Shown one piece after another: positions 10,106 through 19,125 of a stretch of DNA of 35,677 nucleotides (its first letter is position 1; the number at the start of each line of letters is the position of its first letter). Source of the DNA: an uncultured Flavobacteriaceae bacterium (GTDB lineage Bacteria > Bacteroidota > Bacteroidia > Flavobacteriales > Flavobacteriaceae). The DNA lies in contig CALLVX010000054.1 in assembly GCA_938010765.1 (NCBI GenBank), positions 1 through 35,677 on the forward strand, written 5' to 3'. Made by a program: the position numbers and the translations under genes. The notes under the pieces are model-generated. The model saw only the letters and a program-made list of their open reading frames with translations, was not told where the DNA came from and searched no databases.

Positions 10106-10816
10106 CTATTCCTTCATCGTATGGTAAACGTTCTGTACATCGTCGTCCTCTTCTATTTTTTCCAAGAGTTTTTCTACATCGGTCACCTGTTCTTCATTCA
10201 ATTGCTTTGTTACCTGGGGTATACGTTCAAAACCAGAGGATAGAATTTCGATTTTCCTGTTTTCCAACTCTTTTTGAATGGCTCCAAAGCTCTCGAACGG
10301 CGCATAAATCAAGATGCCATCTTCATCTACAAAAACCTCTTCGGCACCAAAATCGATCATTTCCAATTCCAACTCTTCAGGATCGATACCCTCAGCGGGA
10401 ATGCGAAAATTACATGTATGGTCGAACATAAATTCTACGGAGCCCGAAGTACCCAAGCTACCATTGCATTTGTTAAAGTAGCTACGTACATTAGCCACGG
10501 TACGTGTATTGTTGTCGGTGGCCGTTTCGATTAAAATAGCAATCCCATGAGGTGCATACCCTTCGAACAGCACTTCTTTATAATCCCCCAAATTTTTATC
10601 GGACGCACGCTTAATGGCGCGCTCAATATTGTCTTTGGGCATATTGACCGCCTTGGCATTTTGAATCACTGCACGAAGACGTGAGTTGGAGTCGGGATCG
10701 GGACCACCTTCCTTCACGGCCATAACAATATCCTTTCCAATTCGTGTAAACGCTTTAGACATCGCCGACCAGCGTTTCATTTTTCGTGCTTTTCGAAATT
10801 CAAAAGCTCTTCCCAT
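10106..10816 (-). CDS. yebC: YebC/PmpR family protein
   Basis: 236 aa, the usual family length, starting MGRAFEFRKARKMKRWSAMSK, and containing the family-typical SRLRAVIQNAKAVNMPKDNIERA-type helical region near aa 45-65 and GPHG-like strand (YAPHGIAI) near aa 85-92. YebC proteins bind DNA as transcriptional regulators in some bacteria, and the family has also been linked to relief of ribosome stalling at proline stretches; which role applies here cannot be read from sequence. It is preceded by a good flavobacterial promoter and ends at the strong shared hairpin at 10057-10087, so it is probably a single-gene transcript or the last gene after the pterin dehydratase. Confidence 0.93.
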   Translation of the reverse strand: MGRAFEFRKARKMKRWSAMSKAFTRIGKDIVMAVKEGGPDPDSNSRLRAVIQNAKAVNMPKDNIERAIKRASDKNLGDYKEVLFEGYAPHGIAILIETATDNNTRTVANVRSYFNKCNGSLGTSGSVEFMFDHTCNFRIPAEGIDPEELELEMIDFGAEEVFVDEDGILIYAPFESFGAIQKELENRKIEILSSGFERIPQVTKQLNEEQVTDVEKLLEKIEEDDDVQNVYHTMKE

Positions 10817-10846
10817 AGTAAATTATGTTGTTTAGATGAATAGAAA

Positions 10847-10877
10847 CAAATTTAACAAAATCAATTGCAAGTCCAAG
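10847..10877 (-). promoter_or_regulatory. Putative yebC promoter
   Basis: On the minus strand a perfect TAnnTTTG box (TAAATTTG, 10847-10854) lies 19 bp after a CTTG -33 element (10874-10877), and about 30 bp before the ATG. It matches the Bacteroidota primary-sigma consensus. Confidence 0.6.
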
Positions 10878-10924
10878 AAAGTTCAAACTATTACGGATGA
10901 AGAATTTGGCGCTTTTGAAAACCC

Positions 10925-11212
10925 CTAGTCCCCAAAAACAATATTTTCAATGGTTTCGGCCAGTTGAAAGTCTTTGTCGGTAACCCCGCCAACATCGTGG
11001 GTGTTTAACCGAATATGTAGCGTATTATATACGTTGCTCCAATCGGGATGATGCCCTTGAATTTCACATTCAAAAGCGATACGGGTCATCGTTGCAAAAG
11101 CTTCCTTGAAGTTGCCAAATTGCAATGAAGTTTCAATGGCACCATCTACATATTCCCAACTGTCTATTTTTGCTAATTTCTCTTCGATTTGTACTGTAGT
11201 TAGTTTTTCCAT
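10925..11212 (-). CDS. phhB: 4a-hydroxytetrahydrobiopterin dehydratase (pterin-4a-carbinolamine dehydratase)
   Basis: 95 aa, the full length of the PCD/DCoH family. The signature H54-H55-P56-D57-W58 followed by SNVYN carries the conserved active-site histidines, and the distal THD-x-GG-x-T-x-x-D motif is present (near aa 71-80). The enzyme dehydrates 4a-hydroxytetrahydropterin to regenerate the pterin cofactor of aromatic amino-acid hydroxylases; no hydroxylase is in view. It lies 67 bp downstream of the SDR gene on the same strand, with no clear promoter between, so it may be read through from the gcvT cluster. Confidence 0.93.
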   Translation of the reverse strand: MEKLTTVQIEEKLAKIDSWEYVDGAIETSLQFGNFKEAFATMTRIAFECEIQGHHPDWSNVYNTLHIRLNTHDVGGVTDKDFQLAETIENIVFGD

Positions 11213-11279
11213 TTGATTTTTTTAAAAGTTACGTTAAAGTACTGTAGCCGACTATATTTGAAATAATACACCTCTAGAA

Positions 11280-12101
11280 TCACAGCAATATATGATGGTC
11301 AATGATCTCTTGGTAGGTGATGGTATAATTTTTCGGCAATTTGTTTTCTTTGGGCAATACCGCTAAATAGCGTTCATTGTTGGTGGTATATACTCTTTTG
11401 AAGATCGGGGTGAAGTTTCCGATGCGCTCCATTACTTCTTTAATAAAATCGTCGTGATGTACGAGGTCGTAGCTTCCTAAATGGTAAATGCCACTTTTGT
11501 TTCGATTGATCAGGTAATGAATTTGCTGTGTGAGCTTATCATCATTGGTAACGTTCATTACAAGGTTGGGAAAAACTTCTACTGGAATATTATTCAGCAC
11601 ATTGTTCTTTATTTCCTTAATACGGGGTGATTGGTTGCCGAACACCATTGGTACTCTGAGAATGCCCATTTTCTTTTTGGGGAGTCGCAACAACATATTC
11701 TCTATCTTGATTTTTAGACGGCCATAAATACTCTCGGAAAGTGTCTTGTCGAACTCGTAAGAAGGGTATTTGCTATAGGAATCAAAAACATTGGCGGAAG
11801 AGATAAAATAGATTTTGCAATCGTTTTTTTGTACATATTCAACCAAGTGTTGATGCGCCAGTACCTGACCCGCAAAATTTCCACGAAGGGCAGAAATAAT
11901 TAATTGGGGCCGTACTTTTTGAAGCACGTCGAAAATGTCGTCTTCCTGTAGGTCATATCGAAAGAACTGTTGATTGTTTTCGAAGGCCTTGCGAGCCGTA
12001 AAATAGGTGCCATAGGTATCGAAGTAAGAACGCAGCTCTTTGTAAAGGGCATTCCCCAAAAAGCCACTGGCACCTAATATGAGAATCTTGTTTGTTTGCA
12101 C
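11280..12101 (-). CDS. NAD(P)-dependent SDR, RmlD/epimerase-like
   Basis: 273 aa extended short-chain dehydrogenase. N-terminal Rossmann motif G10-A-S-G13-F-L-G16; SSANVFD strand at about aa 101-107 supplies the catalytic Ser; Y126-G-R-L-K130 is the YxxxK pair. The overall layout resembles dTDP-4-dehydrorhamnose reductase (RmlD) and NAD-dependent epimerases acting on nucleotide sugars; the actual substrate is unknown, and no other sugar-nucleotide genes are nearby. Its start is three bases after the glsA stop, so it is cotranscribed with glsA and gcvT. Confidence 0.8.
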   Translation of the reverse strand: MQTNKILILGASGFLGNALYKELRSYFDTYGTYFTARKAFENNQQFFRYDLQEDDIFDVLQKVRPQLIISALRGNFAGQVLAHQHLVEYVQKNDCKIYFISSANVFDSYSKYPSYEFDKTLSESIYGRLKIKIENMLLRLPKKKMGILRVPMVFGNQSPRIKEIKNNVLNNIPVEVFPNLVMNVTNDDKLTQQIHYLINRNKSGIYHLGSYDLVHHDDFIKEVMERIGNFTPIFKRVYTTNNERYLAVLPKENKLPKNYTITYQEIIDHHILL

Positions 12102-12104
12102 TTT

Positions 12105-13019
12105 TTAGAATATAGATTGCCCAGTTTTGGTTGTAAGTTTTTCTAGCGCTTCCATACCAAGTTTTGAATTTCCTTTTGCATTAAGTCCGGGTGACCAGGT
12201 CGCAACGCAATACTTACCCGGAAGCAGGGCCACTATACCGCCCCCAACACCACTCTTTCCAGGAAGGCCTACCTCAAAGGCGAATTCGCCCGCTTCATCA
12301 TAAAATCCGCAAGTCAGCATAATAGAATTAACCCTTTTGGTTTGCGTTTGGGTAAGATGTGTTTTATTCTTAAGACATTTGCCTTGATTCATGAAGGGGT
12401 AAAAGGCCTTGGTTAGTTGCGAACAGCTCATAGGAATGGCGCATTGGTGAAAATAAAAATCAAGTACCGTTGCCACGTCGTTTTCAAGGTTTCCGAATGA
12501 TTTAAGCAAATTGGCCGTGGCGTAATTCCTAAAGCCTGTGCGCTGTTCGGAATTGGCGACCGCAGAATTAAAATTTATTCCGGGATCGTCAGTGAGAGAC
12601 CTAACAAAATTTAAGAAGTCTTGTTTCGGATTTTTAAGGTTCGATACCAAAATATCCGCCACGACAATGGCGCCGGCATTGATCAATGGGTTTCTTGGAA
12701 TCCCGTTTTCTTGTTCTAAAAGGGATAAGTGATTAAAAGGATCACCCGATGGTTCTACACCTACTCTTTTCCAGATATCCGAACCCAGTATAGCAAATGC
12801 TTGCGCTAATGTCAAAACCTTAGAAATACTTTGAATTGAAAAAGTTTCAGTGGCCTCCCCAACGGCATAAGTATTTTTACTTGCATCGATTAAGTGCATG
12901 GCAAATTTATCGATACTCACATTAGCAAGTTCCGGTATATATGATGCAACAACTCCCTTTCGGTCGGACTGCTTGCAACGGGGCATTATTTCCGATAAAA
13001 CCTTTTGATAATCGATCAT
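12105..13019 (-). CDS. glsA: Glutaminase A
   Basis: 304 aa, typical for the serine beta-lactamase-like glutaminase family. The SxxK catalytic motif is S64-I-S-K67 within FSIQSISKV; downstream family motifs include NPLINAGAI (near aa 130) and a C-terminal GKSGVGGGI segment. It hydrolyses glutamine to glutamate and ammonia in the cytoplasm; no signal peptide is seen. Its ATG overlaps the gcvT stop by four bases (ATGA), showing translational coupling, and the SDR gene follows within three bases. Confidence 0.94.
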   Translation of the reverse strand: MIDYQKVLSEIMPRCKQSDRKGVVASYIPELANVSIDKFAMHLIDASKNTYAVGEATETFSIQSISKVLTLAQAFAILGSDIWKRVGVEPSGDPFNHLSLLEQENGIPRNPLINAGAIVVADILVSNLKNPKQDFLNFVRSLTDDPGINFNSAVANSEQRTGFRNYATANLLKSFGNLENDVATVLDFYFHQCAIPMSCSQLTKAFYPFMNQGKCLKNKTHLTQTQTKRVNSIMLTCGFYDEAGEFAFEVGLPGKSGVGGGIVALLPGKYCVATWSPGLNAKGNSKLGMEALEKLTTKTGQSIF

Positions 13020-14101
13020 TCCTTATAGAAGGGTAGTTTAACTACCGTAGCTGGCACGGCATTTTTACGTATTTGTATGTGAATTTTGCTTCCAATTTCT
13101 GAAAGCACACTTGGCACGTATCCCAAACCAATACCCTTGCCCAACATGGGTGACATCGTACCTGAGGTGACCACTCCGATTTTTTTACCCTGCCCATCTA
13201 CAATATCATAATCGTGTCGAGGTATTCCCCTGTCATCCAATTCAAAGGCAATCAATTTTCGCTCGGTGCCACGTGCTTTTTCTTTCGCGAGTGCGTCGCT
13301 ATTTACGAAATCTTTGGTAAACTTGGTAATCCAACCGAGGCCGGCCTCGAAAGGGGAAGTGGTATCGCTTATATCATTGCCATAGAGGCAATATCCCATT
13401 TCTAAACGCAAGGTATCCCGGGCTGCTAGGCCAATGGGTTTAATGCCGAAATCGGCACCGGCTTCAAATACCCTGTCCCAAATTTGTAGCACATCCTCAT
13501 TCTTGCAGTAGATTTCAAACCCGCCAGAACCAGTGTAGCCGGTGGCGGAAATAATCACATGTTCAATACCTGCGAAATCGGCTACTTCAAAATGATAGAA
13601 CTTTATCGCTGAAAGGTCTACGGTGGTGAGCGATTGCATTGCTTCGACCGCCTTTGGTCCTTGAATGGCCAAAAGGGAATAGCCTTCTGAGATATTGCGC
13701 ATCTCTGCCTTGTATTCCGAATTATAAGACGAAATATGGTTCCAGTCTTTATCGATATTCGAGGCATTGACTACCAATAAATATTGATCCTCTTTTATCC
13801 TATAAACGATTAAATCATCTACAATGCCACCAGTTTCATTTGGTAGGCAGCTGTACTGCGCCCTACCTATCGTCAGTTTTGCCGCATCATTGGAGGTTAC
13901 TTTTTGAATCAAGGCCAACGCATTGGGCCCGCTTATTAAAAACTCACCCATATGAGACACATCAAAAACACCTACCCCTTTTCTAACCGTTTCATGTTCG
14001 GTATTTACACCCTCGTAAGAAACGGGCATATTATATCCGGCAAAGGGGACTATTTTAGCTCCAAGAGCTTCATGTGTTCGGGTCAAAGCAGTATTCTTCA
14101 T
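13016..14101 (-). CDS. gcvT: Aminomethyltransferase, glycine cleavage system T protein
   Basis: 361 aa, the usual GcvT length. The N-terminus has [17 protein letters not shown] and [12 protein letters not shown], the folate-binding fold; [10 protein letters not shown] (about aa 113-122) contains the Asp expected at the active site, and the C-terminal barrel domain has [10 protein letters not shown]. It transfers the methylene group from the lipoyl-H protein to tetrahydrofolate and releases ammonia. gcvH and gcvP are not in the window. First gene of a three-gene minus-strand cluster (gcvT-glsA-SDR), with a promoter-like box just upstream. Confidence 0.96.
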   Translation of the reverse strand: MKNTALTRTHEALGAKIVPFAGYNMPVSYEGVNTEHETVRKGVGVFDVSHMGEFLISGPNALALIQKVTSNDAAKLTIGRAQYSCLPNETGGIVDDLIVYRIKEDQYLLVVNASNIDKDWNHISSYNSEYKAEMRNISEGYSLLAIQGPKAVEAMQSLTTVDLSAIKFYHFEVADFAGIEHVIISATGYTGSGGFEIYCKNEDVLQIWDRVFEAGADFGIKPIGLAARDTLRLEMGYCLYGNDISDTTSPFEAGLGWITKFTKDFVNSDALAKEKARGTERKLIAFELDDRGIPRHDYDIVDGQGKKIGVVTSGTMSPMLGKGIGLGYVPSVLSEIGSKIHIQIRKNAVPATVVKLPFYKE

Positions 14102-14122
14102 TCATTTCAAGTTTATATGAAG

Positions 14123-14130
14123 CAAATTTA
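14123..14130 (-). promoter_or_regulatory. Putative -7 box of the gcvT cluster promoter
   Basis: Perfect TAnnTTTG (TAAATTTG on the minus strand), 21 bp before the gcvT ATG. No clear TTTG element lies at the ideal distance upstream, so only the -7 box is called. Confidence 0.45.
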
Positions 14131-14212
14131 TTGAATTAATTTACGAAACCTTATAAGAAGGCAGTATGTTTCAGAACTACGTATGGTTTTTATTCTAAAC
14201 ATTGGGTCCTAG

Positions 14213-14734
14213 CATGGTGGTCGCAATGGTGTTTTTGCGGCCACTTTACGTGTGAATCAAGTAACTACAACAGGTAGCGGATTGCATCCAGAGCGCCTGG
14301 TGATCGGTCAAATTCATGCAGATAACGATGAATTGGCAAGACTTTATTATAGAAAACTACCCAATGCCGATTTCGGTTGTATTTGTCCAGAACACGAAAT
14401 TCGCGACGGCAATGATGGTACCTTTAATATAAGAGACGATGAGGATTACGGTGGCAATGGACCGTTTGATGGTATTGGCTTAAATGAATTGTTCTCATAC
14501 GAAATTAGCAATGAGAATGAGTTTATTACCGTTCGAATTTGAAGAGGGGATAGCGACCAGGCGGTAATTGCAGAAACGACCATCAATATGAACGATCTAA
14601 ATAGTGGCTATGATCGCAGCGACGAATGGATGTATTTTAAATCAGGTATCTACACCCAAAACAACACAGGTGATAGCGACAATAGCAATATTGTTACGTT
14701 TTATCGCCTTAACAATACACATAATTCAAATTAG
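14213..14734 (+). pseudogene. Remnant of a PL7 alginate lyase (5' truncated, internal TGA stop)
   Basis: A single reading frame, free of indels, runs from just after an in-frame TAG (14210-14212) to the TAG at 14732-14734, broken by one TGA at 14540-14542. It encodes GVFAATLRVNQ, then VIGQIHADNDE and RLYYRKLP, and after the TGA RGDSDQAV, SGYDRSDEWMYFKSGIYTQN and NIVTFYRLN. These are the QIH and YFKxGxYxQ catalytic segments of polysaccharide lyase family 7. The N-terminal part with the RxExR motif and any signal peptide are missing, and no start codon with leader is visible. It is more similar in motif detail to other PL7 subfamilies than to the intact lyase next door, so it is not a simple copy of it. 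A terminator (14806-14833) still follows. Confidence 0.85.
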
Positions 14735-14805
14735 GATAGCGACTTTATGCACTTAAAATAATGACTACGTTGTTTTCTAGAATAAATATAAAATGATTTA
14801 CTACA

Positions 14806-14833
14806 AAGTTGCCAACAATGGCAGCTTTTTTTT
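14806..14833 (+). terminator. Rho-independent terminator of the decayed PL7 gene
   Basis: Stem AAGTTGCCA / TGGCAGCTT (one T-G wobble), loop ACAA, followed by eight T residues. Confidence 0.8.
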
Positions 14834-15058
14834 GTTCTATACTTAAATGGAACCACTTATTTCCAATACGAATGACAGATAAAAGAACCCAGCATGCCGT
14901 AGGTACGGACGCAGACTTCACTAGAGGTGTTCGCAAGGAGCTGTTTTTCTAAGCCTAAGATCTCTAGGGTGAAAATGATTATTTAGACAATTTTTTATTA
15001 AAAAACTGACATTTCATCGAATTTTTAACATAAAATTAGTAGGCCTCGTTTTTTTTAA

Positions 15059-15066
15059 TATATTTG
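15059..15066 (+). promoter_or_regulatory. Putative -7 box of the alginate lyase promoter
   Basis: TATATTTG, a perfect TAnnTTTG, 80 bp before the ATG. The -33 region is weak (ATTAG near 15035-15039). The box overlaps the first TTGG half-site of the array at 15064, which would suit repression. Confidence 0.45.
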
Positions 15067-15106
15067 GTTTGCCAAATTGGTTAACCAAAGTGATCTACCA
15101 ATTTGG
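15064..15106 (+). promoter_or_regulatory. Operator-like TTGG/CCAA array upstream of the alginate lyase
   Basis: Two tandem dyads, TTGGTTTGCCAA (15064-15075) and the perfect palindrome TTGGTTAACCAA (15077-15088), are 13 bp apart. A further element, CCAATTTGG (15098-15106), is the exact reverse complement of CCAAATTGG at 15072-15080. Likely the binding site of a dimeric sugar-responsive regulator; the regulator is not in the window. Confidence 0.5.
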
Positions 15107-15145
15107 AATGCTTTGAACTTAATAATCTAATTTAAAACCCAAGTA

Positions 15146-16849
15146 ATGAAAAACAGTTTAAAAAGTAATGCCCTAGAAAGACTAGGGGTAATGATGGTAT
15201 GTATACTCTTCTTCTTTTCTTGTTCGCAAGAAGAAGAACTGCTTGAAGCAGTTGTTGAAGAAGATTTTATTGTTGCTAACTTAAATAGTAATACGATTCA
15301 AGCAGAAAATTATGATGCTCAAAGCGGAATCCAAAAAAGTAATGGAGGTTCAGCTGTAGGCTATGTTAACAATAACGATTGGATCCGATTTGAAGACTTT
15401 GATTTTGACGGTGCAAATTCTGTTTCGGTTAAAGCCTCCAGTGGTAAGAGCGGAGGAACCATAGAGTTTAGAGCCGGTGGAACAGGGGGCGATCTATTAG
15501 GTAAGGTAACCATTAACAACACCGGTGGCTGGACTAGTTTCAAAACATTTACGGGCAGTATTGATGATGATTCCAATAATTCTGACCTCTATTTAGTATT
15601 TAAAGGAGGTAGTGGTTATTTATTGGATATCGATTCATTTAGCTTTAGCGGGTCGGGTAACACATCCTCTGGAGGAACCAATTTGGCATTGGGTAAAACA
15701 ACGCAACAATCGTCTACAGCCTATGGAGGGGATTCAGGTAGAGCCGTTGACGGAAATACTTCTGGTGTTTGGAATCAAGGTAGTGTTACACATACAAATA
15801 CCGAATCGCAACCTTGGTGGCAAGTACTTTTGGGGTCAAATCAAGAAATAGGGGAAATAAAAATATGGAACAGAACCAATTGCTGTAGTTCAAGACTTAG
15901 CAATTTTGATGTTTTCGTATACACTAGTTCGGGAAGCCTTGCTTATAAAACTACGATTACCTCAACTCCCAATCCTTCAGTTACAATTAACACAGGAGGT
16001 GTTGTTGGTTCTAGAGTTCGAATAAAATTAAAAGGCACAAACCCATTATCGTTGGCAGAAGTACAAGTTTTTGGAGAAGAAGGCGATGACGGTAATGGCG
16101 ACGGTGATGCCGAAATCCCATCTGATTTAATGCCCAATTGCAATCAATGGAAGATCACCTATCCAGATGGCGGAGAAGATAAGACACTTTGCGGAGAGGG
16201 CAACAATGAATATTTCTATGTGAACAATGCCGGTAATGGTATTGTCTTTAGAGCCCCCATTCGTTCTAATAATGGTTCTACCCCCAACTCTGACTACATA
16301 CGTTCTGAATTTAGGGAGCGCGAAAAAGATGGTAGCAAAGATATTTACTGGAATACTGATGGCGATCATTTTATCTATGTAAAGCAGGCAATAACGCATT
16401 TGCCGATTGTTAAGGACCATCTGGTGGCCACGCAAATTCACGGCAACAAAAGTGAAGGAATTGACGATGCAATGGTGTTGCGCTTAGAGGGCGATCACTT
16501 GTTTCTGAGTTTCAACGGTGGAAAATTGAGAAGCGACCTTACGATCAAAAGAGGGTATCAATTAGGAGCCATTCACGAAGTGATTTTTGAGGTCAAAGAT
16601 GGTAAGCATTATGCATATTACAGTGAGAATGGCAATCTTAAAAGTGCATATAACAGTGGCAATGCTTCTTCTTATCTGGTTAAGGACGGCAGTAAATCTG
16701 TTTTATTGGACAGGGATTATGGGGACGCCTATTTTAAAATTGGCAACTATACGCAGAGTAATGCCGATGTAGAAGGAAATCAAGCCAATAATTCCAATAA
16801 CTATGGCGAAGTCGTGGTATATGATTATGATTTAGATCATAAGGACTAG
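15146..16849 (+). CDS. Surface lipoprotein alginate lyase: CBM6 + CBM32-like + PL7
   Basis: 567 aa. Lipoprotein signal with Cys26 (FFFSC) followed by S-Q-E-E-E, an acidic patch like the Bacteroidetes surface-lipoprotein export signal, so the enzyme is probably outside the outer membrane. About aa 48-172: CBM6-like module (IQAENYDAQSG start, NNNDWIRFEDF, LLDIDSFSF end). About 177-314: F5/8 type C/CBM32-like module (LALGKTTQQSST, AVDGN, WWQV, IKIWNR). A short Asp/Gly linker follows. PL7 lyase domain about 325-560: R386-S-E-F-R-E, Q430-I-H432-G and Y529-F-K-I-G-N-Y535-T-Q537 give the family's Arg, Gln, His and Tyr active-site set. Cleaves alginate by beta-elimination. No SusCD pair or other alginate genes lie beside it except the decayed PL7 upstream. 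Own promoter/operator region and terminator suggest a monocistronic transcript. Confidence 0.92.
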   Translation: MKNSLKSNALERLGVMMVCILFFFSCSQEEELLEAVVEEDFIVANLNSNTIQAENYDAQSGIQKSNGGSAVGYVNNNDWIRFEDFDFDGANSVSVKASSGKSGGTIEFRAGGTGGDLLGKVTINNTGGWTSFKTFTGSIDDDSNNSDLYLVFKGGSGYLLDIDSFSFSGSGNTSSGGTNLALGKTTQQSSTAYGGDSGRAVDGNTSGVWNQGSVTHTNTESQPWWQVLLGSNQEIGEIKIWNRTNCCSSRLSNFDVFVYTSSGSLAYKTTITSTPNPSVTINTGGVVGSRVRIKLKGTNPLSLAEVQVFGEEGDDGNGDGDAEIPSDLMPNCNQWKITYPDGGEDKTLCGEGNNEYFYVNNAGNGIVFRAPIRSNNGSTPNSDYIRSEFREREKDGSKDIYWNTDGDHFIYVKQAITHLPIVKDHLVATQIHGNKSEGIDDAMVLRLEGDHLFLSFNGGKLRSDLTIKRGYQLGAIHEVIFEVKDGKHYAYYSENGNLKSAYNSGNASSYLVKDGSKSVLLDRDYGDAYFKIGNYTQSNADVEGNQANNSNNYGEVVVYDYDLDHKD

Positions 16850-16876
16850 TGATTTAGCTAACCAATCGCTAGTAGC

Positions 16877-16908
16877 AAAAGGGCGGAGTAAATACTCCGT
16901 CCTTTTTT
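16877..16908. terminator. Bidirectional terminator between alginate lyase and thrC
   Basis: 14-bp stem AAAAGGGCGGAGTA / TACTCCGTCCTTTT (one G-T wobble), two-base loop and T-run. It reaches the thrC stop codon on the other strand and can serve both genes. Confidence 0.9.
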
Positions 16909-18199
16909 ATTTCAATAAGTACGATTTCAAATCTTGATAGGTGGCAATATTGATTGCACGTTTCTCTTTTCCCAAAACCTTTTGAATTTGAGGTGGAATT
17001 TCCGGTGAAATTCCCAAAACATCCTGAACTACATCTAGAAATTTAACAGGATGTGCGGTTTCCAAAAAGATACCATATGTTTCCGGGTTTTCCGATTGGT
17101 ACTTTTTAAGCCCTAAATAACCTACCGCGCCATGTGGATCTGCTATATAGGTGGCGGTCTCATAAATTTTTTGCATCGCTTTTCTGGTTACTTCATCCGA
17201 GAAAGTATAGGATGATAACTTTTTAGACAAGGCTTCAATATCATCATTGAATAAATGACGAATTCGAATAAAATTACTCGGATCGCCAACATCCATTGCG
17301 TTGCTAATAGTGGCAGTTGAAGGCTTTGGATTGTATTTGCCCGTTTTCATAAACTCCGGAACGGTATCATTAACATTGGTAGCAGCGACAAAATGCTTCG
17401 CGGGCATTCCTAATTTTTGAGCAACCAATCCTGCACAAATATTTCCAAAGTTTCCACTAGGTACTGAGAAAACAATTCGTTTTCCTTGAGATTTTGCCTG
17501 TTTATAAGCGAACAAAAAGTAAAACAATTGTGGTAACCAACGGGCAACATTAATAGAGTTAGCCGAAGTCAATTGCATTTCATTTAATAATGTTTCGTCT
17601 AAAAAGGCGGTCTTGACCATTTTTTGGCAATCATCAAAGGTGCCGGCTACCTTTAAGGCCGTGATATTTTGTCCTAAGGTGGTAAGCTGTCTTTCCTGAA
17701 TGTCGCTTACCTTTCCATCGGGATAAAGAATCACTACTTTTACTCCTTTTACCCCTAAAAAACCATTGGCAACAGCGCCTCCTGTATCTCCCGATGTAGC
17801 CACAAGTACGGTAACCTCCGATAGCGTATTTTTTGAAAAATGACCTAAACATTGTGCCATAAACCGAGCGCCGACATCTTTAAAGGCCATGGTAGGGCCA
17901 TGAAAGAGTTCTAAAGTCGCGACATTCGCTTCTATTTGAACAACCGGAAAATCAAAATCTAGGACCTGTACCAAAATTTCCTTTAACACGCTGTCGGGAA
18001 GGTCGGCCTTTACGAATTGATGAATGGCGCGAAAGGCAATCTCATGATTAGATAGTGTTTCGATTTCCTCGAAAAAAGTGGTAGGTAAAGGTGTGATTTC
18101 TGAAGGGAAATACAATCCCCGATCAGGGGCGATTCCGTTGATTACTGCCTCTTTAAAAGAAACTTTTGGGGCGTTGTTATTAAGACTGTAGTAGTTCAT
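16907..18199 (-). CDS. thrC: Threonine synthase
   Basis: 430 aa PLP-dependent enzyme that converts O-phosphohomoserine to threonine. The PLP-binding lysine is K107 in HGPTMAFKDVGARF; SGDTGGAVANGF and the SGNFGN-type phosphate-binding loop (PSGNFGNICAG) are present. The N-terminus has the family's YYSLN and PDRGLYFP segments. Last gene of thrA-thrB-thrC: its ATG directly abuts the thrB stop with no spacer, and a terminator covers its stop codon. Confidence 0.97.
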   Translation of the reverse strand: MNYYSLNNNAPKVSFKEAVINGIAPDRGLYFPSEITPLPTTFFEEIETLSNHEIAFRAIHQFVKADLPDSVLKEILVQVLDFDFPVVQIEANVATLELFHGPTMAFKDVGARFMAQCLGHFSKNTLSEVTVLVATSGDTGGAVANGFLGVKGVKVVILYPDGKVSDIQERQLTTLGQNITALKVAGTFDDCQKMVKTAFLDETLLNEMQLTSANSINVARWLPQLFYFLFAYKQAKSQGKRIVFSVPSGNFGNICAGLVAQKLGMPAKHFVAATNVNDTVPEFMKTGKYNPKPSTATISNAMDVGDPSNFIRIRHLFNDDIEALSKKLSSYTFSDEVTRKAMQKIYETATYIADPHGAVGYLGLKKYQSENPETYGIFLETAHPVKFLDVVQDVLGISPEIPPQIQKVLGKEKRAINIATYQDLKSYLLK

Positions 18200-19123
18200 T
18201 TAATCCAATATTTTAATTCCCTGACTATTAATTTTAGAAACATGCACATCATAATCAACTCCGATATTTTGATAAATTTTCTTCATAGCTTCACCTACAT
18301 TTTGCGCGGTTTCCAAGCCTTTGCTAAAGGCAAAAATAGAAGGTCCCGAACCAGAAATACCACATCCCAAGGCTCCTGCTTTTAGAGATTCGGATTTTAA
18401 GTTGTCGAAACCCGGGATAAGAATAGAACGAATTGGCTCTATGATATGGTCTTGTAACGAACGCCCGATAAGGGCGTAATCTTCTAGAAACAAGCCGGCG
18501 ATCAACCCACCAACATTCCCCCATTGTTTAATGCCATCTTGCAGGCTAATACTTGTCTTTAGGATTTTTCGGGAATCGGCGGTCTTGACCTCGATTTGGG
18601 GGTGAATGACCGTTGCGAACAATTGTGATGGAAACGGAATCTCAATAATGTCCAAAGGATTGTAGCTTCGCACCAAAGTAAAGCCGCCGAATAGGGCAGG
18701 AGCAACGTTATCGGCATGCGCAACACCACTGGCCAACCGTTCCCCTTCCATGGCAAATTCGACCAATTTGGCCATGGAAAAAGGTCTGCCCAGCAATTCG
18801 TTCATTGTCCAAACTGCTCCGGCCGAGCTCGCGGCACTACTTCCAATACCACTGCCAGCTTTGATTTTTTTGTAGATTTCGATATCGAAACCTCCTTGGT
18901 AATCGCTTTGTTCAAGTAGGGCCAGACCCGCTACCCCGGCTACGTTCAAATGAGTTTCCGTAGGTAGTTCTTGTCCCTCTAATTTTGTGATGCTAATACC
19001 TTTTTTGGTTCTTTTATGAACTACCATTTCATCACCAACAGCGTCTAACGCTACACCGAGCACATCAAAACCGCATGATACATTTGCAATCGTTGCCGGG
19101 CAGAATATTTTGAGTGTGTCCAT
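18200..19123 (-). CDS. thrB: Homoserine kinase
   Basis: 307 aa GHMP-family kinase that phosphorylates homoserine with ATP. The GHMP ATP-binding motif is KAGSGIGSSAASSAG (about aa 89-103); the N-terminus PATIANVSCGFDVLG and the C-terminal GCGISGSGPSIFA loop match the family. Lies two bases after the thrA stop and abuts thrC, so translation of the three genes is likely coupled. Confidence 0.97.
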   Translation of the reverse strand: MDTLKIFCPATIANVSCGFDVLGVALDAVGDEMVVHKRTKKGISITKLEGQELPTETHLNVAGVAGLALLEQSDYQGGFDIEIYKKIKAGSGIGSSAASSAGAVWTMNELLGRPFSMAKLVEFAMEGERLASGVAHADNVAPALFGGFTLVRSYNPLDIIEIPFPSQLFATVIHPQIEVKTADSRKILKTSISLQDGIKQWGNVGGLIAGLFLEDYALIGRSLQDHIIEPIRSILIPGFDNLKSESLKAGALGCGISGSGPSIFAFSKGLETAQNVGEAMKKIYQNIGVDYDVHVSKINSQGIKILD

Positions 19124-19125
19124 CT

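Larger units (their letters stand above)
14735..15145 (+). other. 411-bp intergenic region before the alginate lyase
   Basis: Holds the terminator of the decayed lyase (14806-14833), then about 170 bp in which nothing was recognised, an AT-rich stretch (14985-15060), a TAnnTTTG box (15059-15066), a TTGG/CCAA operator-like array (15064-15106) and a 5' leader without a Shine-Dalgarno sequence. Confidence 0.6.

Noticed and set aside
14882..14984. Possible small gene or RNA in the alginate intergenic region
   Set aside because: No open frame with plausible start, no hairpin of note and no promoter box; left as unassigned sequence.
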